From Deltaproteobacteria bacterium (GTDB lineage Bacteria; Myxococcota; Kuafuiibacteriia; Kuafuiibacteriales; Kuafuiibacteriaceae), in NCBI GenBank assembly GCA_016703535.1, contig JADJBV010000001.1:6314001-6378000 (forward strand): a stretch of 64,000 nucleotides of DNA. The letters are read 5' to 3'. The notes beneath the pieces were generated by a model, which was not told where the DNA came from, did not search any database, and saw only the letters and a list, made by a program, of their open reading frames with translations. The translations under genes were made by a program, and so were the position numbers. Below, piece after piece: positions 8,411-18,188 of the stretch (positions are counted from its first letter, which is position 1; each line of letters starts with the position of its first letter).

Positions 8411-9388
8411 ATGGGGGGCCTGTGGATCTTGCTGTTGTTCGCCGGGGTTGGTGAACCCGAGGCGCCGAACGGCGACGATGACCTGGCCCCGAGCTCGACC
8501 AGCAGCCAAGCCCGAGCCGCCGGCCCCGCCCTCAACTGGTACAGCCTAATCTCCCGGGATGAGGTGGAAGCCGAGCTGGAGCTGCGGCATTTGTTGGGCG
8601 GCGAACTCCCCGAGATCTTGGAGCGGGTGACCCGAGGGCTGGTCGCGGCCCCGTACCTATTGTCGCCGCTGGGAGAAGGGCGCGGCGTTGATCCGGATCC
8701 GCGCTTTCGAGTGGACGCCTTCGACTGCACCACCTTCGTCGAGACCGCGATCGCCCTCACCTTGTGCGATGAGTTGCCTGAGGCTCAGGCCTTGCTCGAT
8801 CGGATCCGTTATCGAGGCGAGCCCAACTTTGGGGCCCGCCGACACCTGATGACCAGCCAGTGGATCCCGGGCCTGATCGAAGAAGGTTATCTGGTCGACA
8901 TCACCCGGAAGGTCGGGCGGGCCCGCACCAAAACCGTGCAACTGGAGTTGACCGAGGCCCGTTGGGGCCGGCGCCGGGTCGCCAAAGAGTTGGCCTTGGA
9001 CGAGGTTCCCTACGGGAGCTGGAGCCTGGACTACCTACCGGTCGCCGAGCTGGAACACTTCGCCGATCGGATCCCCGCCGGCACGATCATCAACGTGGTC
9101 CGGGCCGACGCCCCCTCTTCCCCGGATCTGATCACCCACCAAGCTTTGGTGTTGGCCCGCCCCGACGGGACCCGCTTCGTGCGCCACGCCTCCCCGGTGT
9201 CGAAGCGGGTGGTCGACGAGACGATCACCAAGATCATCACCCGCTACCAAAAGCCCCGGGCCTGGCCTATCTTGGGGCTCAACCTGCTCACCCTCGCCGA
9301 CGGGAGCGAACGTTCGACCCCAGCGGCGCCCCTCCGCGCCGCCGATCAGGGCTCCTCGGCCCCCAAACCTCGGGCCGGCCAACGATAG
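8411..9388 (+). CDS. DUF1460 / N-acetylmuramoyl-L-alanine amidase-like protein
   Basis: A 325-residue exported protein of the DUF1460 family, which has an NlpC/P60-like papain fold and is usually linked to cell-wall turnover. The N-terminus is a short hydrophobic signal-like stretch (LWILLLFAGVG). The catalytic cysteine is in DAFDCTTFVETAIAL, near residue 104. Candidate His residues are in THQALVL and VRHASP. The linker RRHLMTSQWIPGLIEEGYLVDIT is also typical. The C-terminal 40 residues overlap the converging methyltransferase gene. It probably acts in the periplasm on peptidoglycan fragments; the exact bond cleaved is not known from sequence. Confidence 0.8.
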   Translation: MGGLWILLLFAGVGEPEAPNGDDDLAPSSTSSQARAAGPALNWYSLISRDEVEAELELRHLLGGELPEILERVTRGLVAAPYLLSPLGEGRGVDPDPRFRVDAFDCTTFVETAIALTLCDELPEAQALLDRIRYRGEPNFGARRHLMTSQWIPGLIEEGYLVDITRKVGRARTKTVQLELTEARWGRRRVAKELALDEVPYGSWSLDYLPVAELEHFADRIPAGTIINVVRADAPSSPDLITHQALVLARPDGTRFVRHASPVSKRVVDETITKIITRYQKPRAWPILGLNLLTLADGSERSTPAAPLRAADQGSSAPKPRAGQR

Positions 9389-9882
9389 AGCGCCGCCTGA
9401 CCCCGTTTGCGGGTCGGCGTTCGGTCCCGAAACCAGAACATGCTGGCCACCACCGCCGTGCCCGGGCGCAGCTGAACATCGAGCACCGGGGCCAACTCGG
9501 CCGCGGCGCGGATCATCAGGTAGGCGGTGGCGGCGTCGGCGTCGCCGAGGATCGCTTGAGTATAATCCATTCGATGGATAGTCAGCCGCGGCTCACCCCG
9601 CGCCCGCAACCAAGCGATCGCCGCCGGGAGCGGCGAGACCTCCAGGCCCACCACCGTGGCCTCCGGGAAGGCCCGGGCCAAGGCCAGGGCCAAGCCCCCA
9701 AAGCCACAGCCCAACTCGTAGATCCGCGGGCGCTCCGGCAACCCCGCCGCCCGGAGCAAGGCCACCACGTCGGCGATCTCCTTCGCCGACGAAGGCACCG
9801 GAGGGACCCCGGTGCGCCCGGTGAACCACAACACCGAGCCTCCAACCAAGGCCACCAGGAGCACGCCGAGCACCGCCAGCAC
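9346..9882 (-). CDS. Membrane-anchored SAM-dependent methyltransferase-like protein
   Basis: A 178-residue protein with an N-terminal transmembrane helix (about residues 1-20) followed by a small Rossmann methyltransferase domain. Motif I is YELGCGFGGLALALA, and the acidic loop is VVGLEVSPLPA. The domain is short and lacks an obvious substrate-binding extension, so the acceptor is unknown. I chose the GTG at 9882 because TAGGCT lies eight bases upstream; a TTG at 9885 is also possible. The 3' end overlaps the converging DUF1460 gene by 43 bp, so antisense interference between the two is possible. Confidence 0.65.
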   Translation of the reverse strand: MLAVLGVLLVALVGGSVLWFTGRTGVPPVPSSAKEIADVVALLRAAGLPERPRIYELGCGFGGLALALARAFPEATVVGLEVSPLPAAIAWLRARGEPRLTIHRMDYTQAILGDADAATAYLMIRAAAELAPVLDVQLRPGTAVVASMFWFRDRTPTRKRGQAALYRWPARGLGAEEP

Positions 9883-9890
9883 CAAGCAGG

Positions 9891-9896
9891 AGCCTA
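9891..9896 (-). promoter_or_regulatory. -10-like element for the methyltransferase gene
   Basis: On the minus strand TAGGCT ends eight bases before the GTG at 9882. There is no ribosome site. It supports GTG over the adjacent TTG as the start. Confidence 0.4.
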
Positions 9897-9955
9897 ACAG
9901 AGCCCGCGCCTCGGGTCCGGGCCGCGGGTCGCCGACTCTCCTGCGTCGGTCCCAA

Positions 9956-9984
9956 TCGACGGCCGGCGCCGAAGGGACTAAGGT
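9956..9984 (+). promoter_or_regulatory. Promoter of the 9994 lipoprotein gene
   Basis: TCGACG (9956-9961) and TAAGGT (9979-9984) are separated by 17 bp, a -35/-10 arrangement. The -10 ends nine bases before the ATG, and no Shine-Dalgarno is present, which fits a leaderless transcript. Confidence 0.45.
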
Positions 9985-9993
9985 GCACGCCCA

Positions 9994-10539
9994 ATGCGAC
10001 TCTCATTGATCGGCTTGCTGTGTGCGGTGGGGCTCTTGGCCTGCAAGAGCAAGGAAGAGATCCTCAACGCCGCCGAGGCCGAAGGTCAACTCTTGGCCGA
10101 GAAGAAGGCCCGCCTGGCCAAGGGGGTCGGAGAGGGTCTCCAGGGTGAAGGCAAGAGCGCGAGCGAGTCGGTGCTCAAAGGCGTCGCGCAGGTCGTGCGC
10201 GGCGGGGTCAGCGGCGCCGTCGAAGGCGCCACCGATCTGCCGATCAGCGCGGGCCCGGCGCTCACCGAGGCCGGCCTCAAGGCGGAGCGAGCGGCCGTCT
10301 TCGAAGAGACGCCGAGCGGTGCAGACGCTGGCGTTCGGCGCCACAGCATCAAGGTCTACCTGATCTTCGACAAGCCCTTCACCGGCGCCCTGAGCCTCAT
10401 CGGCCGCGACACCCAGGGGCGCGAAGCAGGACGGTCCAAGCTCGAGGTCGACGAAAAAGAGGCCACTGGGAAGTACGTGGTCTTCGCCTTCGATCCCCTG
10501 GTGGATCTGAGCACCATGGCCCAGCTCGAGCTCCGCTGA
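9994..10539 (+). CDS. Hypothetical lipoprotein
   Basis: A 181-residue exported lipoprotein. The signal peptide ends at CAVGLLAC followed by KSKEE. The mature N-terminal half is a charged helix (EAEGQLLAEKKARLAKGVGEG) and a Gly/Ser/Val stretch. The C-terminal 80 residues look like a beta-sandwich with HSIKVYLIFDKPFTGAL and ATGKYVVFAFDP. I do not recognise the family. It is transcribed divergently from the methyltransferase gene and stands alone, with the next gene converging on it at 10572. Confidence 0.65.
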   Translation: MRLSLIGLLCAVGLLACKSKEEILNAAEAEGQLLAEKKARLAKGVGEGLQGEGKSASESVLKGVAQVVRGGVSGAVEGATDLPISAGPALTEAGLKAERAAVFEETPSGADAGVRRHSIKVYLIFDKPFTGALSLIGRDTQGREAGRSKLEVDEKEATGKYVVFAFDPLVDLSTMAQLELR

Positions 10540-10571
10540 ACGCTCCCCGCAGGCTGCCCGTCCGTCAGAGT

Positions 10572-11081
10572 TCAGGCTAGGCCCAGGTGGGCGCTGATCC
10601 GCGCCGCCGCTTCGGCCGCCGGGACAGTGCCGCTGTCGATGATCAGCTCCGGGTGTTCGGGCGCCTCGTAGGGCACGCCGAAGCCCGGCAGAAGATCGAT
10701 GCTGCCTTCCCTTGCGTGGGCATAAAGGCCCTTCGGATCCCGCTCGATCCGCAGCTCGGGCGGGCACTCCAGCAACACCTCGGTGAAGTCGGGGACCTGG
10801 GCCCGGATCACGTCGCGATAACGGCGGCGGTTGGCGGTGGCGCTGATGACCACCGTGACCCCACCTTGCACCCCGAGCAGGGCCAGGTGAGCGATGGCGC
10901 CGTAAAACAGATCCCGCTCTTCGTCCGAGTAGGTGGCGTTGGGCGTCAGCACCTTCCGGAGATCGTCGCTGTCGAGCCACAAGGTGGGGACCTGGGCCTG
11001 GGCCAAGCGCTCGAGCACCAACCGGGCCACGGTGGTCTTGCCCGAAGCTGGAGCCCCGGTCAGGAAGACCACCCGCCCCAT
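10572..11081 (-). CDS. APS-kinase-like (CysC-type) P-loop kinase
   Basis: A 169-residue P-loop kinase of the adenylylsulfate-kinase family. Walker A is TGAPASGKTT at residues 8-17. Typical CysC stretches follow: LDSDDLRKVLTPNATYSDEER, a conserved LLECPPELRIERDPKGLY loop and the LPGFGVPYEAP segment. The start ATG at 11081 overlaps the upstream phosphotransferase stop as TGATG. An in-frame extension upstream is non-coding in character. No sulfate-adenylyltransferase gene lies nearby, so it may serve a phosphorylation other than sulfate assimilation, in concert with the APH-fold protein. The family is clear; the substrate is inferred only. Confidence 0.8.
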   Translation of the reverse strand: MGRVVFLTGAPASGKTTVARLVLERLAQAQVPTLWLDSDDLRKVLTPNATYSDEERDLFYGAIAHLALLGVQGGVTVVISATANRRRYRDVIRAQVPDFTEVLLECPPELRIERDPKGLYAHAREGSIDLLPGFGVPYEAPEHPELIIDSGTVPAAEAAARISAHLGLA

Positions 11082-12175
11082 CACGGCAGCTCCGGGTGCT
11101 GGGGATCGAAGGGCCGCCCGGCCAAGAGGCGTTCGGCGAAGCAGAGGAGCCGATCCCGCACCGGATCGGCGACGTTCGGGTACCAAACGGGGCTGGCCAC
11201 CACCAAGGTGCGCCAGGCGAAGAAGGGCGCGATCACCTCCAGCACCTCTTTGTCGCCGGAAGTCTGGAGGTAGGTCTGCCAGAACGTGTCCCAGAGCGCG
11301 CGCAAGGGGCCGTCGAACTGGCGCCGGCCTTCGGCCAGATCGAAGAAGAGGTAGTTGATGGTCAGGCCCGCCAGGTCGTCGGCGGGATCGCCGGAGCCAC
11401 CCCGGCTGGCGTCCAACACCGAAAAGTCGGCGCCGGCTCGGAACAATATATTGAATGGATGGAAGTCCCCGTGGGTGCGGCGGGCCCTCCGCCCTTGGCG
11501 CCGCAGACGGTTGCGCCAGCGCACCGCGGCCAACTCGAAGGCCTCCAGGCGAGCCCGGGTGGCGACCGGGTGATCGTCCGGGTAGCTGTCGACCAGGCCA
11601 AAGATGCCTTCGCCGTGGCCGATCAGATCTCGAATGGCCCGCACGTAGGAGGCGGCGGGGCGAACTTCGGTGTGGAGTTCGGCCAGGTAGTGGGCCAAGG
11701 CCTCGGCCCGATCCAGGTCTCGATCTTCGGCCCGCTCCGCCTTGGCCAGGCGCTTCAGGTCGTGGGCGTAGAGTTCACCTTCGACGTAGTCGGTGATCAG
11801 GTACGGCTCACCCCGGGGGACCGGCACCAAACGCCCCCGGGCATCAATGACTCCCGCGTCCAAGGCCTGGACGTGCCGCGGGTAGTGGACGAAGGCGTCT
11901 TCGCTCAGCACACACAACTCGATCCGATCGGCCCGGCGATCGTGACCGAAGGGATCGGGGGCCATGGTCCGGACCACCACGTCTTTGGCGACGCCCCCGA
12001 CCATGAAGTGGGCCCGGAGCGGCTTGCCGTAGCCGTAGGACTTGAGCCCCTCTTGGGTGGAGGCCCCCAGCGGCGCCAGCGAGATCAGCTGGGCGCCAGG
12101 GTAACGGGCCTCGAGGTACGCCTGCACCGCGCTGGGATCCAGCCGGTTTTCGTCGGGCGCGTCGAGGCGGCTCAT
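11081..12175 (-). CDS. Aminoglycoside-phosphotransferase-fold kinase
   Basis: A 364-residue APH/choline-kinase-fold protein. The catalytic loop HGDFHPFNILF is at residues 235-245, and the metal-binding aspartate is D255 in VLDASRG. The N-terminal lobe has YGYGKPLRAHF and DVVVRTMAPD with a Lys/Arg-rich nucleotide region. The start ATG at 12175 has AAGGAG seven bases upstream and begins one base after the glnS stop. It is the middle gene of glnS-APH-APS kinase. The family phosphorylates small molecules, sugars or antibiotics. The constant pairing with a CysC-like kinase suggests a two-step modification, but nothing in the sequence names the substrate. Confidence 0.8.
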   Translation of the reverse strand: MSRLDAPDENRLDPSAVQAYLEARYPGAQLISLAPLGASTQEGLKSYGYGKPLRAHFMVGGVAKDVVVRTMAPDPFGHDRRADRIELCVLSEDAFVHYPRHVQALDAGVIDARGRLVPVPRGEPYLITDYVEGELYAHDLKRLAKAERAEDRDLDRAEALAHYLAELHTEVRPAASYVRAIRDLIGHGEGIFGLVDSYPDDHPVATRARLEAFELAAVRWRNRLRRQGRRARRTHGDFHPFNILFRAGADFSVLDASRGGSGDPADDLAGLTINYLFFDLAEGRRQFDGPLRALWDTFWQTYLQTSGDKEVLEVIAPFFAWRTLVVASPVWYPNVADPVRDRLLCFAERLLAGRPFDPQHPELP

Positions 12176-12176
12176 C

Positions 12177-13892
12177 TCACTCCTTCTTGGGCCCCATCGC
12201 CTTGGCGAAGGAGTCGCGCAGGCCGATGGTGCGGTTGAACACCAACTTCCCGGGTTTGCTGTCGGGATCGACGCAGAAGTAACCGTTGCGCTCGAACTGG
12301 AACTGGGCACCAACGGCCGCGCCGCTCAGGTGGGCTTCGATCTTGGCGTCGTGGATCACCTCCAGCGAGGTCTTGCTCAAGGTCTGGCGCCAGTCCTGAC
12401 CTTCGACCTCGGCCGTGGGATCGGCGACGGTGAAGAGCTGATCGTAGAGCCGCACCTCGGCGTCCTGGGCGTGTTTGGCCGAGACCCAGTGGATGGTGCC
12501 CTTGACCTTGCGACCGTCGGGGGCGTTGCCGCCGCGGGTGGTGGGGTCGTAGGTGCCGCGGATCTCGGTGATCTCGCCGGCCTCGTTCTTGATCACGCCG
12601 GTGCACTTCACGAAGAAGGCCCACCGCAGCCGCACCTCTTTGCCCGGCGCCAAGCGATGGAACTGCTTGGGCGGGTCCTCCATGAAGTCCTCCCGTTCGA
12701 TCCACAACTCCCGAGTGAAAGGCAACTTGCGGCTGCCCATCTTGGCCGCGTCCTCGGGGAAGTTGACGGCCTCGAGTTCGATGGTCTCGTTCTCCGGCAG
12801 GTTTTCGATCACCAACTTGATCGGCTTGAGTACGGTCATCACTCGGGCGCAGCGCTGGTTGAGATCGTCCCGTACGCAGTGTTCGAGGAGCCCAAACTCC
12901 ACGGTGCTGTTGGCCCGGGCCACGCCGATCTTTTCGGCGAAGTCCCGGATGGCCTCGGGGGTGTAGCCCCGGCGCCGGATGCCGGCGATGGTCGGCATCC
13001 GCGGATCGTCCCAACCCCGCACGTGGCCCTCCTGCACCAGGAGCAACAACTTGCGCTTGCTCATCATGGTGTAGGTCAAGGCCAGGCGCGCGAACTCGAT
13101 CTGCTGAGGCCGGTTCTCCAGCGGTCGGCAGTGCTGGATGAACCAGTCGTAGAGCTCTCGGTTGTTCTCGAACTCCAAGGTGCAGATCGAGTGGGTGATG
13201 CCTTCGATGGCGTCCGACAAGGCGTGGGCGAAGTCGTAGAGCGGGTAGAGGCACCAGGTGTCGCCGGTGGCCTGGTGGCTGGTGTGGCGAATGCGGTAGA
13301 GCGGCGGATCCCGCATCTTCATGTTGGGCGAGGCCATGTCGATCTTGGCCCGCAGCGTATATTTGCCGTCGGCGAACTCGCCGGCCTTCATCCGAGTGAA
13401 GAGATCCAGGTTCTCTTCGACGCTGCGCTTGCGCCCGGGGCTCTCCTGGCCCGGTTCGGTGACGGTGCCGCGGCCTTTCCGCACCTCTTCTTCGGTGAGG
13501 TCACAGACGTAGGCCTTGCCGTCGGCGATCAGGTTGACCGCGATGTCGTAGATGCGTCCGAAGTAGTCGGAGGCGTGGTAAAAGCGCTGCTCCCAGTCGA
13601 AGCCCAACCAGCGCACGTCGTTCTTGATCGAGTCGACGTACTCCTGGTCCTCCTTCAGCGGGTTGGTGTCGTCCATCCGCAGGTTGCAGACGCCGCCGAA
13701 CTCCTTGGCGATGCCGAAGTTCAGGCAGATCGACTTGGCGTGGCCGATGTGGAGGTAGCCGTTGGGCTCGGGTGGGAAGCGGGTCATGACCCGGCCCCCG
13801 TTTTTGCCGGCCTTGAGATCCGCCTCGACGAGCTGGCGGATGAAGTTGGAGGCGGGTGCAGGTGCGGGAGCGTCTTTGCTCTCTGCCGACAT
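12177..13892 (-). CDS. glnS: Glutaminyl-tRNA synthetase
   Basis: A 571-residue class Ic tRNA synthetase that charges tRNA-Gln. The HIGH motif is HIGH at residues 48-51 within EPNGYLHIGHAKS, and the KMSKS equivalent is MSKRK in TYTMMSKRKLL. Other GlnRS signatures are RMDDTNP, CTLEFENNRELYDWF and the C-terminal anticodon-binding beta barrels ending in FNRTIGLRDS. I chose the ATG at 13892 because the first 37 residues of the longer frame are unlike the family and overlap the divergent kinase region. It heads an operon with two kinase-like genes. The presence of GlnRS means tRNA-Gln is charged directly in this organism. Confidence 0.95.
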   Translation of the reverse strand: MSAESKDAPAPAPASNFIRQLVEADLKAGKNGGRVMTRFPPEPNGYLHIGHAKSICLNFGIAKEFGGVCNLRMDDTNPLKEDQEYVDSIKNDVRWLGFDWEQRFYHASDYFGRIYDIAVNLIADGKAYVCDLTEEEVRKGRGTVTEPGQESPGRKRSVEENLDLFTRMKAGEFADGKYTLRAKIDMASPNMKMRDPPLYRIRHTSHQATGDTWCLYPLYDFAHALSDAIEGITHSICTLEFENNRELYDWFIQHCRPLENRPQQIEFARLALTYTMMSKRKLLLLVQEGHVRGWDDPRMPTIAGIRRRGYTPEAIRDFAEKIGVARANSTVEFGLLEHCVRDDLNQRCARVMTVLKPIKLVIENLPENETIELEAVNFPEDAAKMGSRKLPFTRELWIEREDFMEDPPKQFHRLAPGKEVRLRWAFFVKCTGVIKNEAGEITEIRGTYDPTTRGGNAPDGRKVKGTIHWVSAKHAQDAEVRLYDQLFTVADPTAEVEGQDWRQTLSKTSLEVIHDAKIEAHLSGAAVGAQFQFERNGYFCVDPDSKPGKLVFNRTIGLRDSFAKAMGPKKE

Positions 13893-14031
13893 GCCCCCAC
13901 CAGACCACCCGGCGCGCCGGGATTCAAGGCACTCGGTGTCTCGATTTGGGAGGGCCACGGAGAAGGGTTGTCTCTGGGCCGACGCCCGGTTAGCGGGAGC
14001 CACTCGGATTCCCGGGTGCCCAGGTGATGGG

Positions 14032-15840
<1,809 letters not shown>

Positions 15841-16041
15841 GTGGGGGCATCGAGGCTTGCTGCTGCAACGGCGCTGAACAACAACAGCTCCCAGCCTTCA
15901 ACGTTCGGAGGATGCTGGAGTGGGTCCTGATGGAGTTTCCAATGCGGGGCGGTCCCATACATCAGAGAGGATGGCTCGAGTTTGCCGCTCTGCAGGCGGT
16001 TGAGCGAACACGGGTTGCAAGGGATCCGGTGCAGCCTTGTG

Positions 16042-16878
16042 TCAGAGGCTGTTGTCCAGCCACGAGAACTGCCCCCGCAACTCGCGCCGGCAGGTCGAGC
16101 GAATCACCGACGCGGGATGCGATGCCAAGCGCCGAATCCGCTCCTCGTAGTCGGAGGGGGATGCACCCAAGCCAAGGATGCGCTTGACGCAGAGAACGGC
16201 GGAGAGACCCCTGGGGAATGGGTCATCTTCCAGAAGATCGGGCTCGGAGAGGAGACGCTCGAGCTGCCGCTCCAGCACAGCCATCGCGGAGGGGTGTGCG
16301 GTGATCGCGATCGCTTGGATGAAGTTCGCTTCCAGTCCTGGCGGCGCGCGCTCCAAGGCCGCGGAAAGTTCGTGGTGGGCCTCCTCGGTCGGCAGCCACT
16401 TCGCGACCAGCGACGCGATGTGCATGCACTCGATGGTGTCGCCGACCTCGAGGATGAACCTCAACATGTCGGGAAAATCGTCCTGCTCGTGGAGCCACGA
16501 GCAGCTGAGCGTGAACTCCCGACGCACCTGAGGGGACCACGAGGGCCAACCGTCCTGCAGCTGCTTGAGCGTGATTGCAGCGGTTCGGTCCTGGAACTTC
16601 GAGGTGTGGAGCAAGGTTTGGCTTGGGAGGAGGAAGTGTCTTGCCCAAGGGCCCTCATAGACCAGAGTCCGCCGGGCAGGTCTTCTTGCGTTGGCGGGGC
16701 TAGCGGGAGTGTTCGCACGAGCCTGCTGCGCAGATCGGAAGGCCTCGAAGTCGACGACCTGGCCTCGCCACGGCCGACCGCAAGCGGGGCAGTCGTCTGA
16801 AGCTTCAGGGACGACGCGCCCGCAGCCTTCGCACTTCCGCACGAGCTGATGATAGTGGAACGCTGGCCAAGGCGTCAC
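16042..16878 (-). CDS. Zinc-ribbon protein of unknown function
   Basis: A protein of about 278 residues. Four cysteines near the N-terminus (CEGCG and CPACG, C16/C19/C30/C33) form a zinc ribbon. An Arg/Ala-rich linker follows, then a helical region of about 180 residues with HEAT-like character (EEAHHELSAALERAPPG, HPSAMAVLERQLERLL, SHPASVIRSTCRRELRG). The start may be the GTG at 16878 or a GTG 12 codons later, just before the ribbon. Codon choice looks less biased than in neighbouring genes. It is the first gene of the accessory stretch; no partner is evident. Confidence 0.55.
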   Translation of the reverse strand: MTPWPAFHYHQLVRKCEGCGRVVPEASDDCPACGRPWRGQVVDFEAFRSAQQARANTPASPANARRPARRTLVYEGPWARHFLLPSQTLLHTSKFQDRTAAITLKQLQDGWPSWSPQVRREFTLSCSWLHEQDDFPDMLRFILEVGDTIECMHIASLVAKWLPTEEAHHELSAALERAPPGLEANFIQAIAITAHPSAMAVLERQLERLLSEPDLLEDDPFPRGLSAVLCVKRILGLGASPSDYEERIRRLASHPASVIRSTCRRELRGQFSWLDNSL

Positions 16879-17039
16879 TCAGCCCACCGAGGTTTGGTGC
16901 GTCCCTCCCCAAGGCGGTCGACCCAGAGCGATTGCGTGCAGCCTAAGCCCGTGCCGCACGAGCCCCCTCGGTCTTGGGGGCCTGCGCCGGGACGACTTGA
17001 GCGCAGTGGACGGTGTTGGGCCAACACCCAGTCCGGTAC

Positions 17040-17765
17040 CTAAGGCGTCCTAGCGCGCGTGGGCCGGCGGTTTGCCGATCCCAACGCTCCCTTCAGTCCC
17101 CCGAGGAGATTCCAATGGGCCTTGACCTGCCAGGCGGTGGCGAACGAGCCATCGGCCTGACGGGCGAGTTCGGCCGCGGAGAGCGTCGGGTCGCGGTCCA
17201 GGGCGGCCCACATGTCGGCGCGGTAGCTTGGCCCGAGCAACAGTCGGAGTCGGTAAGGAGTGTGGGTCTTCGCCAGTCGTCCGGGGTCGAGCACGTCGGC
17301 GCTTCGATCGCGAAGCACGTTCGCTGGGACACGAAGGGCGGTATCCGCGAATCTTGGATCTTCACCGTGGCGGCGAAGCTGAAAGTCGGTTCCCACCGTC
17401 AGGAGATCCAGCCGGGGACCGGTGTACAGGCCCTTCAGGCGGAGAAATCTCCGGTCCGCCCGACGTCGCGAGGCGAACGCGCTCCAGAAGGCACGAGTTC
17501 GTGGAGACTCGATCGTGCTCACGATCTTGATGAGCCGGTCGGCGTTGACGGCCTCCGCGTGGACTTCGAGCCAGGTCGTCAACACGGCGAGCGTGCGTAG
17601 GTCGTCACGCTCGAGGCCCTCCTCGGCAGCGGCGACGATGGTCGCTTCGATATCTGCGTCGACGGCAGCGCTGGAAGCGAAGTTCATCCCTACGCTGGTC
17701 ATCGCTTGAGTCAACGCGTCCCCGCGAGGTCGCACTGAGATCTGCGGGCCGCGCTTAAACGGCAT
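17040..17765 (-). CDS. Hypothetical protein with possible C-terminal winged-helix segment
   Basis: A 241-residue soluble protein I cannot place. The N-terminal half is helical (DADIEATIVAAAEEGLERDD). The middle has an Arg-rich turn (SAFASRRRADRRFLRLKGLY) and VGTDFQLRRHGEDPRF. The C-terminal LLLGPSYRADMWAALDRDPT followed by LSAAELARQADGSFATAWQV has the spacing of a helix-turn-helix, as in winged-helix proteins that fuse it to an unrelated N-terminal part. I chose the ATG at 17765; an upstream start six codons earlier is possible. It may be a DNA-binding regulator of mobile-element type, but this is weak. Confidence 0.45.
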   Translation of the reverse strand: MPFKRGPQISVRPRGDALTQAMTSVGMNFASSAAVDADIEATIVAAAEEGLERDDLRTLAVLTTWLEVHAEAVNADRLIKIVSTIESPRTRAFWSAFASRRRADRRFLRLKGLYTGPRLDLLTVGTDFQLRRHGEDPRFADTALRVPANVLRDRSADVLDPGRLAKTHTPYRLRLLLGPSYRADMWAALDRDPTLSAAELARQADGSFATAWQVKAHWNLLGGLKGALGSANRRPTRARTP

Positions 17766-17839
17766 GACCGAGTCTCCTCCCAAGGCGCCTAGGTGGCTTG
17801 GATCCTGGGGTGCGCAGTATCAAGATAACCGGTACTTCC

Positions 17840-18142
17840 CTAGGCACCAAGCGGCGTCGGCCGGCCGTGGTGCCCTGCGACCACCGGTGGTGGTGTAGGT
17901 GGCGCCAACGACCTGGCCCACCCGTCATCTACGACCAAGGCGCCCAGGCCGGCGATGACCGGCTGACACGGCCCGACCCGCTCGAAGAACACCGACCCCT
18001 TGCAGTCGAGGCCGTCGTCTGGGTCGCGGAGCCGTCCTTCCAGGTCGTAGGGCACCCCAATCTCCCGCGCATCATCCACGATCGCAGCTCCCAAAGGTCG
18101 GGCTGGCAGCGCGACGAGCAACCGGAGGGCGAGGTGGGGCAC
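17840..18142 (-). pseudogene. Possible remnant of an NlpC/P60-like exported protein
   Basis: A frame of about 100 residues starting at a GTG, with a signal-like N-terminus (LALRLLVALPARPLGAAI). A segment DDAREIGVPYDLEGRL is followed by GLDCKGSVFFERVG, which resembles the 'GxPYxxGG...DCSG' active-site region of NlpC/P60 cysteine peptidases. After that the frame runs into low-complexity Pro/Gly residues and stops, and the catalytic His and third residue are missing. It may be a truncated gene left in an accessory region, or chance. I would not assign activity. Confidence 0.25.
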
Positions 18143-18188
18143 GGACCTCGGCAACGCCCGGGTTACTCGCGTCGATGCCCCTAGGCCA

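Noticed and set aside
12330..14027. A 565-residue open frame on the plus strand, opposite glnS
   Set aside because: It is the complement of a confidently identified gene in GC-rich DNA, with a Val/Gly/Leu-rich translation and no recognisable domain.
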